DNA from: JANNWF01 sp038205755
Lineage (GTDB): Bacteria; Pseudomonadota; Gammaproteobacteria; Xanthomonadales; Xanthomonadaceae
Length of the DNA: 64,000 nucleotides
Assembly: GCA_038205755.1 (NCBI GenBank)
Contig: JBBRBN010000013.1
Coordinates: forward strand, 1-64,000
Direction of reading: 5' to 3'
Part shown: one piece after another, positions 18,094-26,452 of the stretch
How positions within the stretch are numbered: the stretch's first letter is position 1
Layout of the letters: every line of letters begins with the position of its first letter
Program-made: the position numbers and the translations under genes
The notes under the pieces: generated by a model
Database searches by the model: none
Told to the model about the DNA's origin: nothing
Seen by the model: only the letters and a program-made list of their open reading frames with translations

Positions 18094-18251
18094 CCCGCAT
18101 GTTTCATGAATCCCGCACGCCCTCGCTTCCCTCTTGTCCGCACAAGGGTTTTTCCGCAGTCGGTCGGTCCGATACGCCGCTCCTTTTCGGAAAACCCCTT
18201 GTGCGAACAATATGGTGCGCGATCATCGTGCGAATTCATGAAGCATGCGGG
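18094..18251 (-). repeat. 160-bp palindromic element, copy B
   Basis: A 158-bp copy in the opposite orientation to copies A and C. Terminal repeats are CCCGCATGTTTCATGAAT and ATTCATGAAGCATGCGGG. The inner stem differs in sequence (CACAAGGG...CCCCTTGTG) from the A/C stem (CACAGGAG...CTCCTGTG), but the changes on the two arms largely compensate each other, leaving the stem nearly intact. This supports selection on pairing. It lies upstream of the methyltransferase gene at 18494. Confidence 0.88.
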
Positions 18252-18493
18252 TCAGGAGCGCATTGCGCGGTGCGAGCGCGTCGCTACGTGCAGGCGCTGG
18301 CGGACGTTTCGTGTGGCCAGGATCGCCCGCGCGCGCGCGATAAGCCAACACTGAAGCCGTCCGGCGCAGCGATTGGGCACGGCGCGCCCGCCGGGCGCAT
18401 ATTGACGGCGCGCCACGGGCAGGCAATGCTGCCGCGGCACCGCCGCTGCCAGCAGCGACCGCGCATTTGGAATCAGGGGCCGCCGTCGCACGC

Positions 18494-19138
18494 ATGCACA
18501 ATCGACCCAAGTCCCAGCATCCGTTCCGGCCAACGCCGGATCAGTGGCGCTTCTTTCGCCAATGGCTGAAGAATCCGCTTGCCGTGGCCGCCATTTCTCC
18601 TTCAAGCCAGCAGCTGGCCAAGCAGATGATTGCCGAGCTTCCGGAAGGAAGCCGTCGCGTCGTCGAGCTCGGCGGCGGCACCGGCGTGTTCACCCAGGCC
18701 CTCATCGATCACGGCATTGCGCCGCCCGACATGCTGGTGCTCGAACTCAACGAGGATCTGCATCTTCACCTGCAGCAGCGCTTTCCGCAGGCGCACGTGG
18801 TGTGTGGCGACGCCGCCGCGCTGGACACGATTGCCGCCAGCTGCGGCTATTCCGCCGCCGGTCCGGCGGACGCGGTGCTTTCGGGACTGGGTCTGCTGTC
18901 GATGAGCCGGGCGACCCAGCGGGCGATTGTTGAAGCCGCGTTCTCGTTGCTGGCACCGGAAGGGCGACTGATCCAGTTCACCTACGGTCCCAGCTGCCCG
19001 GTGAGTAAAGAAGTACTCACTGCCCTCGGCCTGAAGTCGCGGCGCGCCAGCATGACGCTGTGGAACATGCCGCCTGCCACTGTTTACGTGTTCAGCCGGC
19101 AACGCTCAAAGGCGATCACGCCAACCTCCATGCGCTGA
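18494..19138 (+). CDS. SAM-dependent methyltransferase, phospholipid N-methyltransferase-like
   Basis: A 214-residue class I methyltransferase resembling PmtA-type phospholipid N-methyltransferases or RsmA-like proteins. The SAM-binding loop VVELGGGTGVFTQALI is at residues 57-72, LVLELNEDLHLHL near 84, a CGDAAALD segment near 106, and a late GLGLLSMSRATQ near 134. The N-terminus RFFRQWLKNPLAVAAISPSSQ is typical of PmtA homologues. ATG at 18494 was preferred over an in-frame TTG at 18467. The 3' end precedes rlmD by 71 bp. It may convert phosphatidylethanolamine to methylated forms; not proven. Confidence 0.72.
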   Translation: MHNRPKSQHPFRPTPDQWRFFRQWLKNPLAVAAISPSSQQLAKQMIAELPEGSRRVVELGGGTGVFTQALIDHGIAPPDMLVLELNEDLHLHLQQRFPQAHVVCGDAAALDTIAASCGYSAAGPADAVLSGLGLLSMSRATQRAIVEAAFSLLAPEGRLIQFTYGPSCPVSKEVLTALGLKSRRASMTLWNMPPATVYVFSRQRSKAITPTSMR

Positions 19139-19209
19139 CGCGCGCGGCAGTTCCCGCCGAACCGACGCGATTTGCGACAATCCGCGGCCCAGACGAATAC
19201 CGACGGTCC

Positions 19210-20514
19210 GTGAGTAGCGAAATCGAGCTTGAAATTGTCGACCTGAGCCACGACGGCCGCGGCGTTGGCCGGATCGACGGCAAGGCCGTGTTCGTCGCCG
19301 GGGCGCTTGCGGGCGAGCGGGTGCTGGCGCAGACCCGACAGCGCAAGCGCAGTTTCGATCAGGCGGAGCTGGTCACGGTGCTGCGGCCCTCGCCTGACCG
19401 CATCGAGCCGGGCTGCCCGCACTTCGGCCGCTGCGGCGGCTGCGCGCTGCAGCATCTGGACCCGGCGGAGCAGATTGCGGCAAAGCAGCGCGTGCTGCTG
19501 GAGAACCTGGAGCGCATCGGTCAGCTGCGCCCGCAGCAGGTGCTGGCAGCGCTGACGGCGTCGGTCTGGGGCTATCGGCGCAAGGCGCGTCTCGGCGTCA
19601 AGTACGTCCGCGCGAAGCAGCGCGTGCTGGTGGGCTTCCGCGAGGCCGCCGACCCGCGCTTCATCGCCGATATCGACAGCTGCGCGGTGCTGGTTCCGCA
19701 GGTCGGACGGCGGCTGGGCGAACTGGCGGCGCTGATCGGGGGCCTGGCCGCGCGCGAGCGTATCGCCCAGATCGAAGTGGCGGCCGGAGATCACGCCACC
19801 GCGCTGGTGTTTCGCAATCTGGAGCCGCTCGGGGCTGACGATCAGGCCGCTCTGGTGGCGTTTGGCAAACAGCACGACCTGGCCATCCTCCTGCAGCCCG
19901 GCGGCGTCGACTCGCTGCAGCTGCTGTGGCCAGCAGCGCTGCAGCTGAGCTTCGCTATTCCTGCAGCAAATGTGACCCTCGAGTTCCGCCCGCTGGATTT
20001 CGTCCAGATCAATGCCGAGCTCAACCAGAAGATGATTGCGCATGCGCTGGCCCTGCTCGATCCGCAGCCCGCTGATCGGGTGCTTGATCTGTTCTGCGGA
20101 CTGGGCAACTTCACCCTGCCGCTGGCCCGGCGCGTTCGCCAGGTGGTGGGCGTGGAGGGCGATGCCGGGTTGGTCCAGCGGGCCCGCGACAACGCCGCGC
20201 GCAACGGCATCGATAACGCGCGCTTCCACGCGGCCGACCTGTCCAAGCCGCTCACCGCCGAGCCCTGGCTGAGCGAGCCGTTCGACCTGATCCTGCTGGA
20301 TCCGCCGCGCACCGGCGCGGACGCCCTCATCGCCCAGCTTCCGACCCGTGGTGTGCGCCGTATCGTCTATGTTTCCTGCCATCCGGGATCGCTGGCGCGC
20401 GACGCTGCGCTGTTGGTCAACGAGCACGGCTACCGCCTGAGTGCGGCCGGCGCGATGGACATGTTTCCGCATACCGCGCACGTCGAGTCCATCGCCGTGT
20501 TTGACCGGGGCTGA
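19210..20514 (+). CDS. rlmD: 23S rRNA (uracil-1939-C5)-methyltransferase RlmD
   Basis: A 434-residue enzyme methylating U1939 of 23S rRNA with SAM and an Fe-S cluster. A TRAM domain (IVDLSHDGRGVGRIDGK, residues 10-30) is followed by the cluster ligands HFGRCGGCALQH near 75, the SAM site LDLFCGLGNFTLPLA near 295, and the catalytic DPPRTG near 360 with VYVSCHP near 385. Length matches E. coli RlmD (433). The GTG start at 19210 fits the family N-terminus; the upstream open frame overlaps the preceding gene and lacks homology. It precedes the CYTH gene by 3 bp. Confidence 0.95.
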   Translation: MSSEIELEIVDLSHDGRGVGRIDGKAVFVAGALAGERVLAQTRQRKRSFDQAELVTVLRPSPDRIEPGCPHFGRCGGCALQHLDPAEQIAAKQRVLLENLERIGQLRPQQVLAALTASVWGYRRKARLGVKYVRAKQRVLVGFREAADPRFIADIDSCAVLVPQVGRRLGELAALIGGLAARERIAQIEVAAGDHATALVFRNLEPLGADDQAALVAFGKQHDLAILLQPGGVDSLQLLWPAALQLSFAIPAANVTLEFRPLDFVQINAELNQKMIAHALALLDPQPADRVLDLFCGLGNFTLPLARRVRQVVGVEGDAGLVQRARDNAARNGIDNARFHAADLSKPLTAEPWLSEPFDLILLDPPRTGADALIAQLPTRGVRRIVYVSCHPGSLARDAALLVNEHGYRLSAAGAMDMFPHTAHVESIAVFDRG

Positions 20515-20517
20515 CCG

Positions 20518-21003
20518 ATGGCCGTTGAGATCGAACGCAAGTTCCTGCTCGCCGATGACCGCTGGCGTATGGAAGTGACTCGCAGCCAGCGCTTGGCGCA
20601 GGGCTACCTGGGCGGCGCGCGGGTGTCGGTGCGGGTGCGGATCGGCGCAGAGCTGGCCTGGCTGACGATCAAGGCGCGCGTCGCCGGCAGCCGACGGCTG
20701 GAGTTCGAGTACCCGATACCGCTGGCCGATGCCGAGCAGCTGCTCGACGAGCTGAGCCTGCCCGGGCGGATCGAGAAGATCCGCCATCACGTGCAGGTGG
20801 GTGGCCGGCTGTGGGAGATCGATGAGTTCCTTGGTGACAATGCCGGTCTGGTCGTGGCCGAGATCGAACTGGACAAGGTCGACGCTGGGTTCGAACGTCC
20901 GTCCTGGATCGGTGCCGAGGTGACCGACCAGGCCCGCTATTACAACTCGGCGTTGGCTGAGCGACCTTTTTCCCTTTGGACGCCGGCCGAGCGCGCGGCG
21001 TGA
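20518..21003 (+). CDS. CYTH domain protein
   Basis: A 161-residue triphosphate-tunnel metalloenzyme-like protein. The eponymous EIERKFLL motif is at residues 4-11. Alternating charged strands follow (VRVRIGAELAWLTIKAR near 38-54, EFEYPIPLADAEQLL near 62, WEIDEFLGDNAGLVVAEIEL near 99-118), as expected for an eight-strand tunnel lined by Glu/Lys/Arg. Members hydrolyse inorganic triphosphate or, in some cases, make cAMP. It starts three bases after rlmD and ends 17 bases before nagZ, so it is clearly in the same transcription unit. Confidence 0.88.
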   Translation: MAVEIERKFLLADDRWRMEVTRSQRLAQGYLGGARVSVRVRIGAELAWLTIKARVAGSRRLEFEYPIPLADAEQLLDELSLPGRIEKIRHHVQVGGRLWEIDEFLGDNAGLVVAEIELDKVDAGFERPSWIGAEVTDQARYYNSALAERPFSLWTPAERAA

Positions 21004-21019
21004 ACGGAGCGATTTGACC

Positions 21020-22030
21020 GTGTTGATCATCGGCATTGCCGGCCTTGAGCTGGCGCCTCACGAACGCGACTGGCTGGCGCATCCCGCCGTGAGCGGCGTG
21101 ATTCTTTTCAGTCGAAATTTTGAAAGTCGCAGCCAGGTGACGCAGCTGGCTGCCGATTGCCGTCGTGCGGCGGGGCGGCCGATCCTGCTGTGTGTCGATC
21201 AGGAGGGTGGGCCGGTGCAGCGCTTTCGCGACGGCTTCAGCGCGTTGCCGCGACTGTCGCTGTTTGGCGAACGGCTGGCCAGCGAAGGCGACGCCGCGCT
21301 GGATGCCGCCGAGCAGCATGCCTGGCTGATGGCAAGCGAGATGCGCGCCATCGGCATCGATCTGAGCTTTGCGCCGGTGGTTGATCTGGGTCGCGGCAAC
21401 CGTGCAATCGGCGAGCGCGCCTTCTCGGCCGAACCGGAGATCGTGGCCGCGTTCACCCGCGCCTATGTGCGCGGCATGCATGCCGCGGGCATGGCGGCGA
21501 CGTTGAAGCATTTCCCAGGCCACGGATCAGTGCTGGAAGACACCCATTTCGATGCGGCGCGGGATCCGCGCGCATTCGCGACACTGGAGGCGGAAGATCT
21601 GCTGCCGTTCCGCGCCGGCATTGACGCCGGCGCCCAGGCGGTGATGCTGGCGCACGTCAGCTACCCCGACGTTGACCCGAACCCGGCCGGCTACTCGCGG
21701 CGCTGGATTGTCGACATTCTGCGCCAGCAGATGGGCTTTGCCGGAATCGCGATCAGTGATGACATCGGCATGGCGGCGGCGGAGTCGGCCGGCGGCGTGG
21801 CGGCGCGCCTGCAGGCGCACCTCGACGCCGGCTGCGATCTGGTGCTGGTCTGCGCGCCGGCACTGGTTCCGGATTCGCTGGCCGCGATGGCGGTCGATGC
21901 GCGCGTCGATCCGGCGGTCGTTGCCCTGCTGGCCGGGCGTGCGGCCCCCAGCTGGGATGAGCTGCACAGGCTGCCCCGCTGTGCGCGTGCCCAGGCTGCC
22001 CTTATCGACAGCGGACTTCGGGTAGCCTGA
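21020..22030 (+). CDS. nagZ: beta-N-acetylhexosaminidase NagZ
   Basis: A 336-residue glycoside hydrolase family 3 enzyme that removes GlcNAc from anhydro-muropeptides in cytoplasmic peptidoglycan recycling. Characteristic are GVILFSRNFESR near residue 30, DQEGGPVQRFRDGF near 59, LKHFPGHGSV near 160 (catalytic His loop) and the nucleophile Asp in ISDDIGMAAA near 248. The GTG at 21020 has GGAG ten bases upstream; a TTG at 21014 is the alternative. Only five bases separate it from hpt. AmpD-like amidase at 13 kb would act in the same pathway. Confidence 0.93.
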   Translation: MLIIGIAGLELAPHERDWLAHPAVSGVILFSRNFESRSQVTQLAADCRRAAGRPILLCVDQEGGPVQRFRDGFSALPRLSLFGERLASEGDAALDAAEQHAWLMASEMRAIGIDLSFAPVVDLGRGNRAIGERAFSAEPEIVAAFTRAYVRGMHAAGMAATLKHFPGHGSVLEDTHFDAARDPRAFATLEAEDLLPFRAGIDAGAQAVMLAHVSYPDVDPNPAGYSRRWIVDILRQQMGFAGIAISDDIGMAAAESAGGVAARLQAHLDAGCDLVLVCAPALVPDSLAAMAVDARVDPAVVALLAGRAAPSWDELHRLPRCARAQAALIDSGLRVA

Positions 22031-22034
22031 CGCG

Positions 22035-22583
22035 ATGAACTTTCCTACCCCCTCGCTGAGCGACGCGCTGCGCAGCGCCGACCTCATGCACGATCGGCCG
22101 GAGATCGACGCGGCGATTATCCGCATTGCCATTGCCGTGCGCAACGACTACGCCGGCCAGCGGCCGCTGTTTCTCACCGTGATGAATGGCGGCATGATTT
22201 TTGCCGGCCAGCTGGCGCTGGAACTCGGCATTGACTGCGAGTTTGACTACCTGCACGCCACCCGCTACCGCGGCGCCACCCACGGCGCCGGCCTGCGCTG
22301 GCTGCGGCTGCCCGAGGCGTCGCTGCAGCGCAAGCAGGTGCTGCTGGTGGACGACATCCTCGATGAGGGTCCGACGCTGCTGGCAGTGCGCGACTGGTGC
22401 ATCGAGCAGGGCGCGGCGGACGTTCGCATCGCCGTGCTGACCCGCAAGCTGCATGATCGCTGTGTGCCGGGTCTGGTGGCCGACTATGTCGGCATCGACG
22501 TCGCCGATCGCTATCTGTTCGGATTCGGCATGGGCTACTACGAGCAGGGCCGCAACCTGCCGGCGATCTATGCGCTGCCATAG
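22035..22583 (+). CDS. hpt: hypoxanthine-guanine phosphoribosyltransferase
   Basis: A 182-residue type I phosphoribosyltransferase of purine salvage, joining hypoxanthine or guanine to PRPP. The PRPP loop VLLVDDILDEGPTL is near residues 108-121, preceded by LTVMNGGMIFAGQL near 49 and followed by VGIDVADRYLFGFGMGYYEQGRNLPAIY, the usual C-terminal purine-binding region. It is close to nagZ (5 bp) and 32 bp before the methylthioinosine phosphorylase-like gene, whose product hypoxanthine is a substrate for this enzyme. Confidence 0.93.
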   Translation: MNFPTPSLSDALRSADLMHDRPEIDAAIIRIAIAVRNDYAGQRPLFLTVMNGGMIFAGQLALELGIDCEFDYLHATRYRGATHGAGLRWLRLPEASLQRKQVLLVDDILDEGPTLLAVRDWCIEQGAADVRIAVLTRKLHDRCVPGLVADYVGIDVADRYLFGFGMGYYEQGRNLPAIYALP

Positions 22584-22615
22584 GCGCGCTGGAAGCGCGA
22601 CGCAGAGAGGACCGC

Positions 22616-23365
22616 ATGTCTGAGCGCAGTCCCGTGCTGGCCGTCATTGGCGGCACCAGCATTTACGGGCTGGCCGAGCTGCAGGCCGCCGAATCGCTGA
22701 CCATCGAGACGCCGTACGGCGCGCCGTCAGGGCCGATCCGGCTGGGGCAGTTGGAGCAGCGGCGGGTCGCGTTCCTGGCCCGCCACGGCGAGGGGCACAG
22801 CCTGCCGCCGCACCGGGTCAACTACCGCGCCAATCTGTGGGCGCTGCATGCGGCGGGCGTCCGTCGGGTGCTGGCGATCAACACCGTTGGCGGCATCACC
22901 GACCGCGCCCCACCGCGCGCGCTCGTGGTTCCCGACCAGATCATCGACTACACCCACGGCCGCGAGGCGACGCTCTGGGACGGCCCCGGCAGCATGCTGC
23001 ACGCCGAGTTCGGGCAGCCCTACGGCGCCGCGCTGCGGTCCGACCTGCTGGCTGCCGGTCGCCATGCTGAGGTTCCACTCGTCGATGGCGCCTGCTACGG
23101 CGCAACACAAGGTCCGCGCTTCGAGAGCGAAGCGGAGATCGCCAGAATGCGTCGCGACGGCTGCGATCTGGTCGGCATGACCGGCATGCCCGAAGCGGGC
23201 CTGGCGCGTGAGCTGGGTCTGGACTACGCCTGCCTGGCGCCGGTTGCCAACTGGGCAGCCGGCTGCGGTGACGGCGCACAGATCAGCCTGGACGACGTGT
23301 TTGCCAACCTGGCCGCCTGCACCGGACAGCTGCCGCACCTGCTGCGCGCGCTGCTGCGCGGGTAA
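22616..23365 (+). CDS. S-methyl-5'-thioinosine phosphorylase / MTA phosphorylase family
   Basis: A 249-residue purine nucleoside phosphorylase of the MTAP/PNP family. VLAVIGGTSIYGL is near residue 6, ARHGEGHSLPPHRVNYRANLWALHAAGV at 55-82, the base/ribose region INTVGGITDRAPP near 90, QPYGAALR, and the C-terminal GMTGMPEAGLARELGLDYACLAPVANWAAG with an Asp-Asn difference at the base-recognition position. In Pseudomonas the nagZ-hpt-neighbour encodes methylthioinosine phosphorylase, which gives hypoxanthine for Hpt. That assignment is favoured here by gene order. Confidence 0.88.
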   Translation: MSERSPVLAVIGGTSIYGLAELQAAESLTIETPYGAPSGPIRLGQLEQRRVAFLARHGEGHSLPPHRVNYRANLWALHAAGVRRVLAINTVGGITDRAPPRALVVPDQIIDYTHGREATLWDGPGSMLHAEFGQPYGAALRSDLLAAGRHAEVPLVDGACYGATQGPRFESEAEIARMRRDGCDLVGMTGMPEAGLARELGLDYACLAPVANWAAGCGDGAQISLDDVFANLAACTGQLPHLLRALLRG

Positions 23366-23756
23366 CGGCGCCAGACCGGCGCGCGGCACCGGGCTGCATT
23401 CAACGCTGCTGTGCCAACGCCCGCCGCGTCATTGGCGGCAGCCGCAGTCGGCGAAGCCGCGCAGGGGCCGACCGAGCGCAGCGAAGGCCGGGGTAGGATC
23501 GCCTCACTGGTATATGTCACTTTGACGCCGCTTCGCTCTGCTGCGGGAGGTCTGCAGGACGTTCGACAAGCGCCGAATCGATGTGCCGGGGAGGCTGGGA
23601 TCGAATCGAAAAATCGACGCAATCGCTGCCAGCTACTGAGCGCCAGCGGGGGCAATGGATCGAGGGCCGAATCGATCAAAGCACGCCCCAACGCGTCGGC
23701 CAACGTGGTCGACGGTTGGCGCACGCTATTTCTCGAGAAGCGCCGCGCCGGGCTAA
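23366..23756. other. Intergenic stretch before repeat C
   Basis: About 390 bp of moderate-GC DNA with no supported gene. Short open frames on both strands show no recognisable family. It leads into the 160-bp element at 23757 and lies between the phosphorylase gene and the convergent phasin gene. No intrinsic terminator with a T-run was identified. Confidence 0.5.
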
Positions 23757-23916
23757 CCCGCATGTTTCATGAATTCGCGCGATGATCGCGCAGGATGTTG
23801 TTCGCACAGGAGATTTTTCGAAGGAGCGGCGTAGCGGGCCATACGACCGACTGAGGAAAATCTCCTGTGCGGACAAGAGACAAGCGAGGGCGCGCGAGAT
23901 TCATGAAACATGCGGG
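23757..23916 (+). repeat. 160-bp palindromic element, copy C
   Basis: Nearly identical to copy A and in the same orientation: perfect 18-bp terminal inverted repeats (CCCGCATGTTTCATGAAT and its complement), inner 16-bp stem GCACAGGAGATTTTTC/GGAAAATCTCCTGTGC with one mismatch, and the same 35-nt apical loop. It sits in the convergent gap between the phosphorylase and phasin genes. Confidence 0.9.
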
Positions 23917-24126
23917 CTCGCTACCCGCAACGCCAAGCCGAGGCGAGTGGCTGGACCGCCGCACGCCCAGCACTAGTTGATTCAGTCAGAAACGACAATA
24001 GCCAGCGGACCAGCGTCGCATGGGCTGCCAGTCCATGGTCCGCAGGCTCTGATCTTTACCGCGCCGGCGTTTGCTCCGCCGGCGCGTGCTCTTCTGCTAT
24101 CTGATCTTCTGCGCCGCAGACCGCGC
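23917..24126. other. Convergent gap after repeat C, no gene
   Basis: About 210 bp carrying GC-rich inverted sequence near 24058-24090 (GCGCCGGCG...CGCCGGCGC), possibly a transcription stop for the two converging genes. No protein gene is supported. Confidence 0.45.
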
Positions 24127-24588
24127 TCAGGCGGCCTTGGACTTGGCCGGGACGCGCTTGGCCGGCACACGCTTGGTTGCAGTTGCCTTGGCCGCAGGCT
24201 TGCGGGTGGCAGTCGAGGCCGCGGCGCGACGCTTGGCCGGCGCCCGGCGCACGCCAAAGCGCACCAGTACGGGCTGCAGGCGGGTTTCAACTTCCGACTT
24301 GACGACCGCCAGGGTCGCCTCGGCGCGCGCACGCAGCGGCTTCACCAGCGCCTTTGCACGGGCGCGGGCCTGAGCGATGACGCCAGTCACTTGGCCACCG
24401 AAGTTGGCCACGGTGTCGTTGACGCGGTCCTGCAGGCTGCGGCCTTCGGCCAGCACCGACGAGTACAGCTTGACGCCCTGCTTGCGGCTCAGCGACACCG
24501 CGCCGATCGCTGCCAGCCACAGCTGCCGGACTTCGAAAGAATTCTTGGTTGCGCGGCTGACGCGACGCGGTTTGATCTGCTTGGCCAT
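24127..24588 (-). CDS. phasin / polyhydroxyalkanoate granule-associated protein (PhaI/PhaF-like)
   Basis: A 153-residue protein with an N-terminal amphipathic helical phasin domain (EVRQLWLAAIGAVSLSRKQGVKLYSSVLAEGRSLQ, residues 19-53, then a long helix with VAN...ARARAKA) and a Lys/Ala/Pro-rich tail from about residue 112 (AKRRAAAS, KPAAKATA and repeated KRVPAK). Such tails in PhaF bind DNA and link PHA granules to the nucleoid. It has a good ribosome site (AGAGGTG) before ATG 24588. No PHA synthase gene is in the window, so the granule role is inferred from family. Confidence 0.82.
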   Translation of the reverse strand: MAKQIKPRRVSRATKNSFEVRQLWLAAIGAVSLSRKQGVKLYSSVLAEGRSLQDRVNDTVANFGGQVTGVIAQARARAKALVKPLRARAEATLAVVKSEVETRLQPVLVRFGVRRAPAKRRAAASTATRKPAAKATATKRVPAKRVPAKSKAA

Positions 24589-24736
24589 GAGGCACCTCTT
24601 GGGTTGATTGCACGAAACGACGGGTTGCGAAACGCCCCACGGAGCGATCCGCGCCGCAAGGGGTCGTGTCGTATCCTAGGCGTGCGGGCTAGAGCGATCA
24701 CACTAGCCTCCAACGGCATCAAGCGAGGGAATGACC

Positions 24737-25591
24737 ATGGCAAAGAGCAAGGGTTGGGCCACGTTTCCACACGACGCGAAGGCCTTCGACTTCGCCGCCG
24801 AGAAGCTCGGCAAGCACTGGACGAAATTGCACGCGGGAGACTGCGAGCCGTTCCCGGACGAAGCCCGGCTGACGAGCCTGCTGCAGGCCAATCCCACGCT
24901 CGGCAAGACGAGCGCAGCAAGCAGCATGGCCAGCACGCTGCAGCAAGCCTGGCGCGACTATCACCGCGGCGAGTTCCAGGCTGCCTATGAGGCGGGCGAA
25001 TCCTTGGGCCCGCTTGGCGTTTCGGTGGCGGTCAAGGCAGCGGGCATCCACGCCGTCTACCTGCTTGACGACGAAGCCGCGCAGCTCAAGCGTTTCGAAG
25101 CGCTCAATGCGCTGGCAGAAGCCGCCTGCAAGGCGCTGCCGGATGAAATCAACGCGCACTATCGGCGCGCCTTTGCGCTTGGTCGCTACAGCCAGAGCAT
25201 TTCAATTGCCAAGGCGCTCTCGCAGGGGCTGGCGGGCAAAGTCCGCGAGAGCCTTGACCGGACCCTGAAGCTCGCACCCAAGCACGCCGAGGCGCATACC
25301 GCGCTCGGGCTGTATCACTGCGAAGTGGTAAGCAAGGTCGGCGGAATGCTCGCTGGTCTGACCTACGGGGCCAAGGCCAGCACCGGGGAGAACCTGCTGA
25401 AGACGGCAATCAGGTTGACGCCCGACTCGCCGATTGCGCACATCGAGTACGGCAACGGCCTGATGCTGCTGCATGGCAGCAAACGCGAAGACGATGCAGC
25501 GGCAGCCTATGAGCAAGCCGCCAAGCTCAAACCCAAGGACGCGATGGAGAAGCTCGACGTCGAGTTCGCCAAGGCGCAGCTGGAAGACTGA
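24737..25591 (+). CDS. TPR-like helical protein, unknown function
   Basis: A 284-residue protein without signal peptide or membrane segment. It is a chain of helix pairs: AYEAGESLGPLGVSVAVKAAGIHAVYL near 80-106, a middle stretch EAACKALPDEINAHYRRAFALGRYSQS, RTLKLAPKHAEAHTALGLYHCE near 176-198, and AAAYEQAAKLKPKDA near the end, which fits tetratricopeptide repeats. ATG at 24737 is favoured over ATG at 24731 because GAGGGA ends directly at 24730, giving a six-base spacer only for the second start. Role unknown. Confidence 0.68.
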   Translation: MAKSKGWATFPHDAKAFDFAAEKLGKHWTKLHAGDCEPFPDEARLTSLLQANPTLGKTSAASSMASTLQQAWRDYHRGEFQAAYEAGESLGPLGVSVAVKAAGIHAVYLLDDEAAQLKRFEALNALAEAACKALPDEINAHYRRAFALGRYSQSISIAKALSQGLAGKVRESLDRTLKLAPKHAEAHTALGLYHCEVVSKVGGMLAGLTYGAKASTGENLLKTAIRLTPDSPIAHIEYGNGLMLLHGSKREDDAAAAYEQAAKLKPKDAMEKLDVEFAKAQLED

Positions 25592-25617
25592 CCCGAAAGG
25601 CACGGCTGGCCTCGCGC

Positions 25618-25650
25618 ACTTCGGTCCGGCCAGCGCGACCGGACCGAAGT
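25618..25650. terminator. bidirectional hairpin between convergent genes
   Basis: A perfect 12-bp stem ACTTCGGTCCGG / CCGGACCGAAGT with a nine-base loop, between the TPR-like gene (+, ends 25591) and aqpZ (-, ends 25664). A short CCAATTT follows on the plus side. The T-run is weak but the stem is strong, so it probably stops transcription from both sides. Confidence 0.65.
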
Positions 25651-25663
25651 CCAATTTGCTGCG

Positions 25664-26374
25664 TTACTTGCTGTTGCCCAACCAGCGCGACGCGGCGCCG
25701 CCAAGTATGGCGCCGGCGATTGGGGCTACCCAGAACAACCACAGCTGCTGGATGGCCCAACCGCCGACGAACAGCCCTACCCCGGTGCTGCGCGCCGGGT
25801 TCACCGACGTGTTGGTGACCGGAATGCTGATCAGGTGAATGAGGGTGAGCGCCAAACCGATCGCGATCGGCGCGAAGCCGGCCGGCGCCCTGGCGCTGGT
25901 CACGCCCACGATCACCAGCAAAAAGAAAAATGTCATCACCACTTCGGTAAGCGCCGCCGCACCGAGGCTATAGCCGCCCGGCGAATGCTCGCCATAGCCA
26001 TTGCTGGCAAATCCGGAAGCCGCCACGTCAAAACCGGCCTGTCCGGTGGCGATCAGGTACAGCACGCCGCCGGCGAGCACGCCGCCGACGACCTGCGCGA
26101 TGACATACGGCAGCAGATCCTTCGCTTCAAACCGTCCCGCCGCCCACAGGCCAAAACTCACGGCGGGATTGAAATGGCCGCCCGAGATGTGCCCAACGGC
26201 GTATGCCATGGTGAGCACGGTCAGGCCAACGGCGAGCGACACGCCGAGCAGCCCGATGCCCAACGGATTGCCGTCACCGCCAAAATTTGCCGCCAGCACC
26301 GCGCTACCGCAGCCTCCCAGCACCAGCCAGAACGTCCCGAACAGCTCTGCCCCCAACCTCTTGCTCATGTCCAT
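25664..26374 (-). CDS. aqpZ: aquaporin Z
   Basis: A 236-residue water channel of the inner membrane with six hydrophobic segments. Both signature loops are intact: HFNPAVSFGL near residue 67 and SVNPARSTG near 188. AELFGTFWLVLGGCGSAVLAA begins the first helix, as in E. coli AqpZ (231 aa). The start ATG 26374 (alternatively 26368) fits. The gene is downstream of the response regulator on the same strand but with a 78-bp gap containing a copy of the 17-bp motif. Confidence 0.94.
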   Translation of the reverse strand: MDMSKRLGAELFGTFWLVLGGCGSAVLAANFGGDGNPLGIGLLGVSLAVGLTVLTMAYAVGHISGGHFNPAVSFGLWAAGRFEAKDLLPYVIAQVVGGVLAGGVLYLIATGQAGFDVAASGFASNGYGEHSPGGYSLGAAALTEVVMTFFFLLVIVGVTSARAPAGFAPIAIGLALTLIHLISIPVTNTSVNPARSTGVGLFVGGWAIQQLWLFWVAPIAGAILGGAASRWLGNSK

Positions 26375-26423
26375 CGTGCTTGCTTCCCCAAATCTCCGCC
26401 AACCCCGTGCCGGCGGAAACTGT

Positions 26424-26440
26424 GTCCGACAGGCTGCTGG
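26424..26440 (+). repeat. 17-bp dispersed motif, copy 3 (one mismatch)
   Basis: GTCCGACAGGCTGCTGG, differing at one base from the other three copies. It lies between the 5' end of aqpZ and the 3' end of the response regulator gene, followed by a GCTGCTCAAGCAGC-type inverted sequence. Confidence 0.5.
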
Positions 26441-26452
26441 CTGCTCAAGCAG

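Noticed and set aside
19084..21036. 650-codon antisense frame over rlmD and the CYTH gene
   Set aside because: It spans two well-supported genes and is a by-product of high GC third positions.
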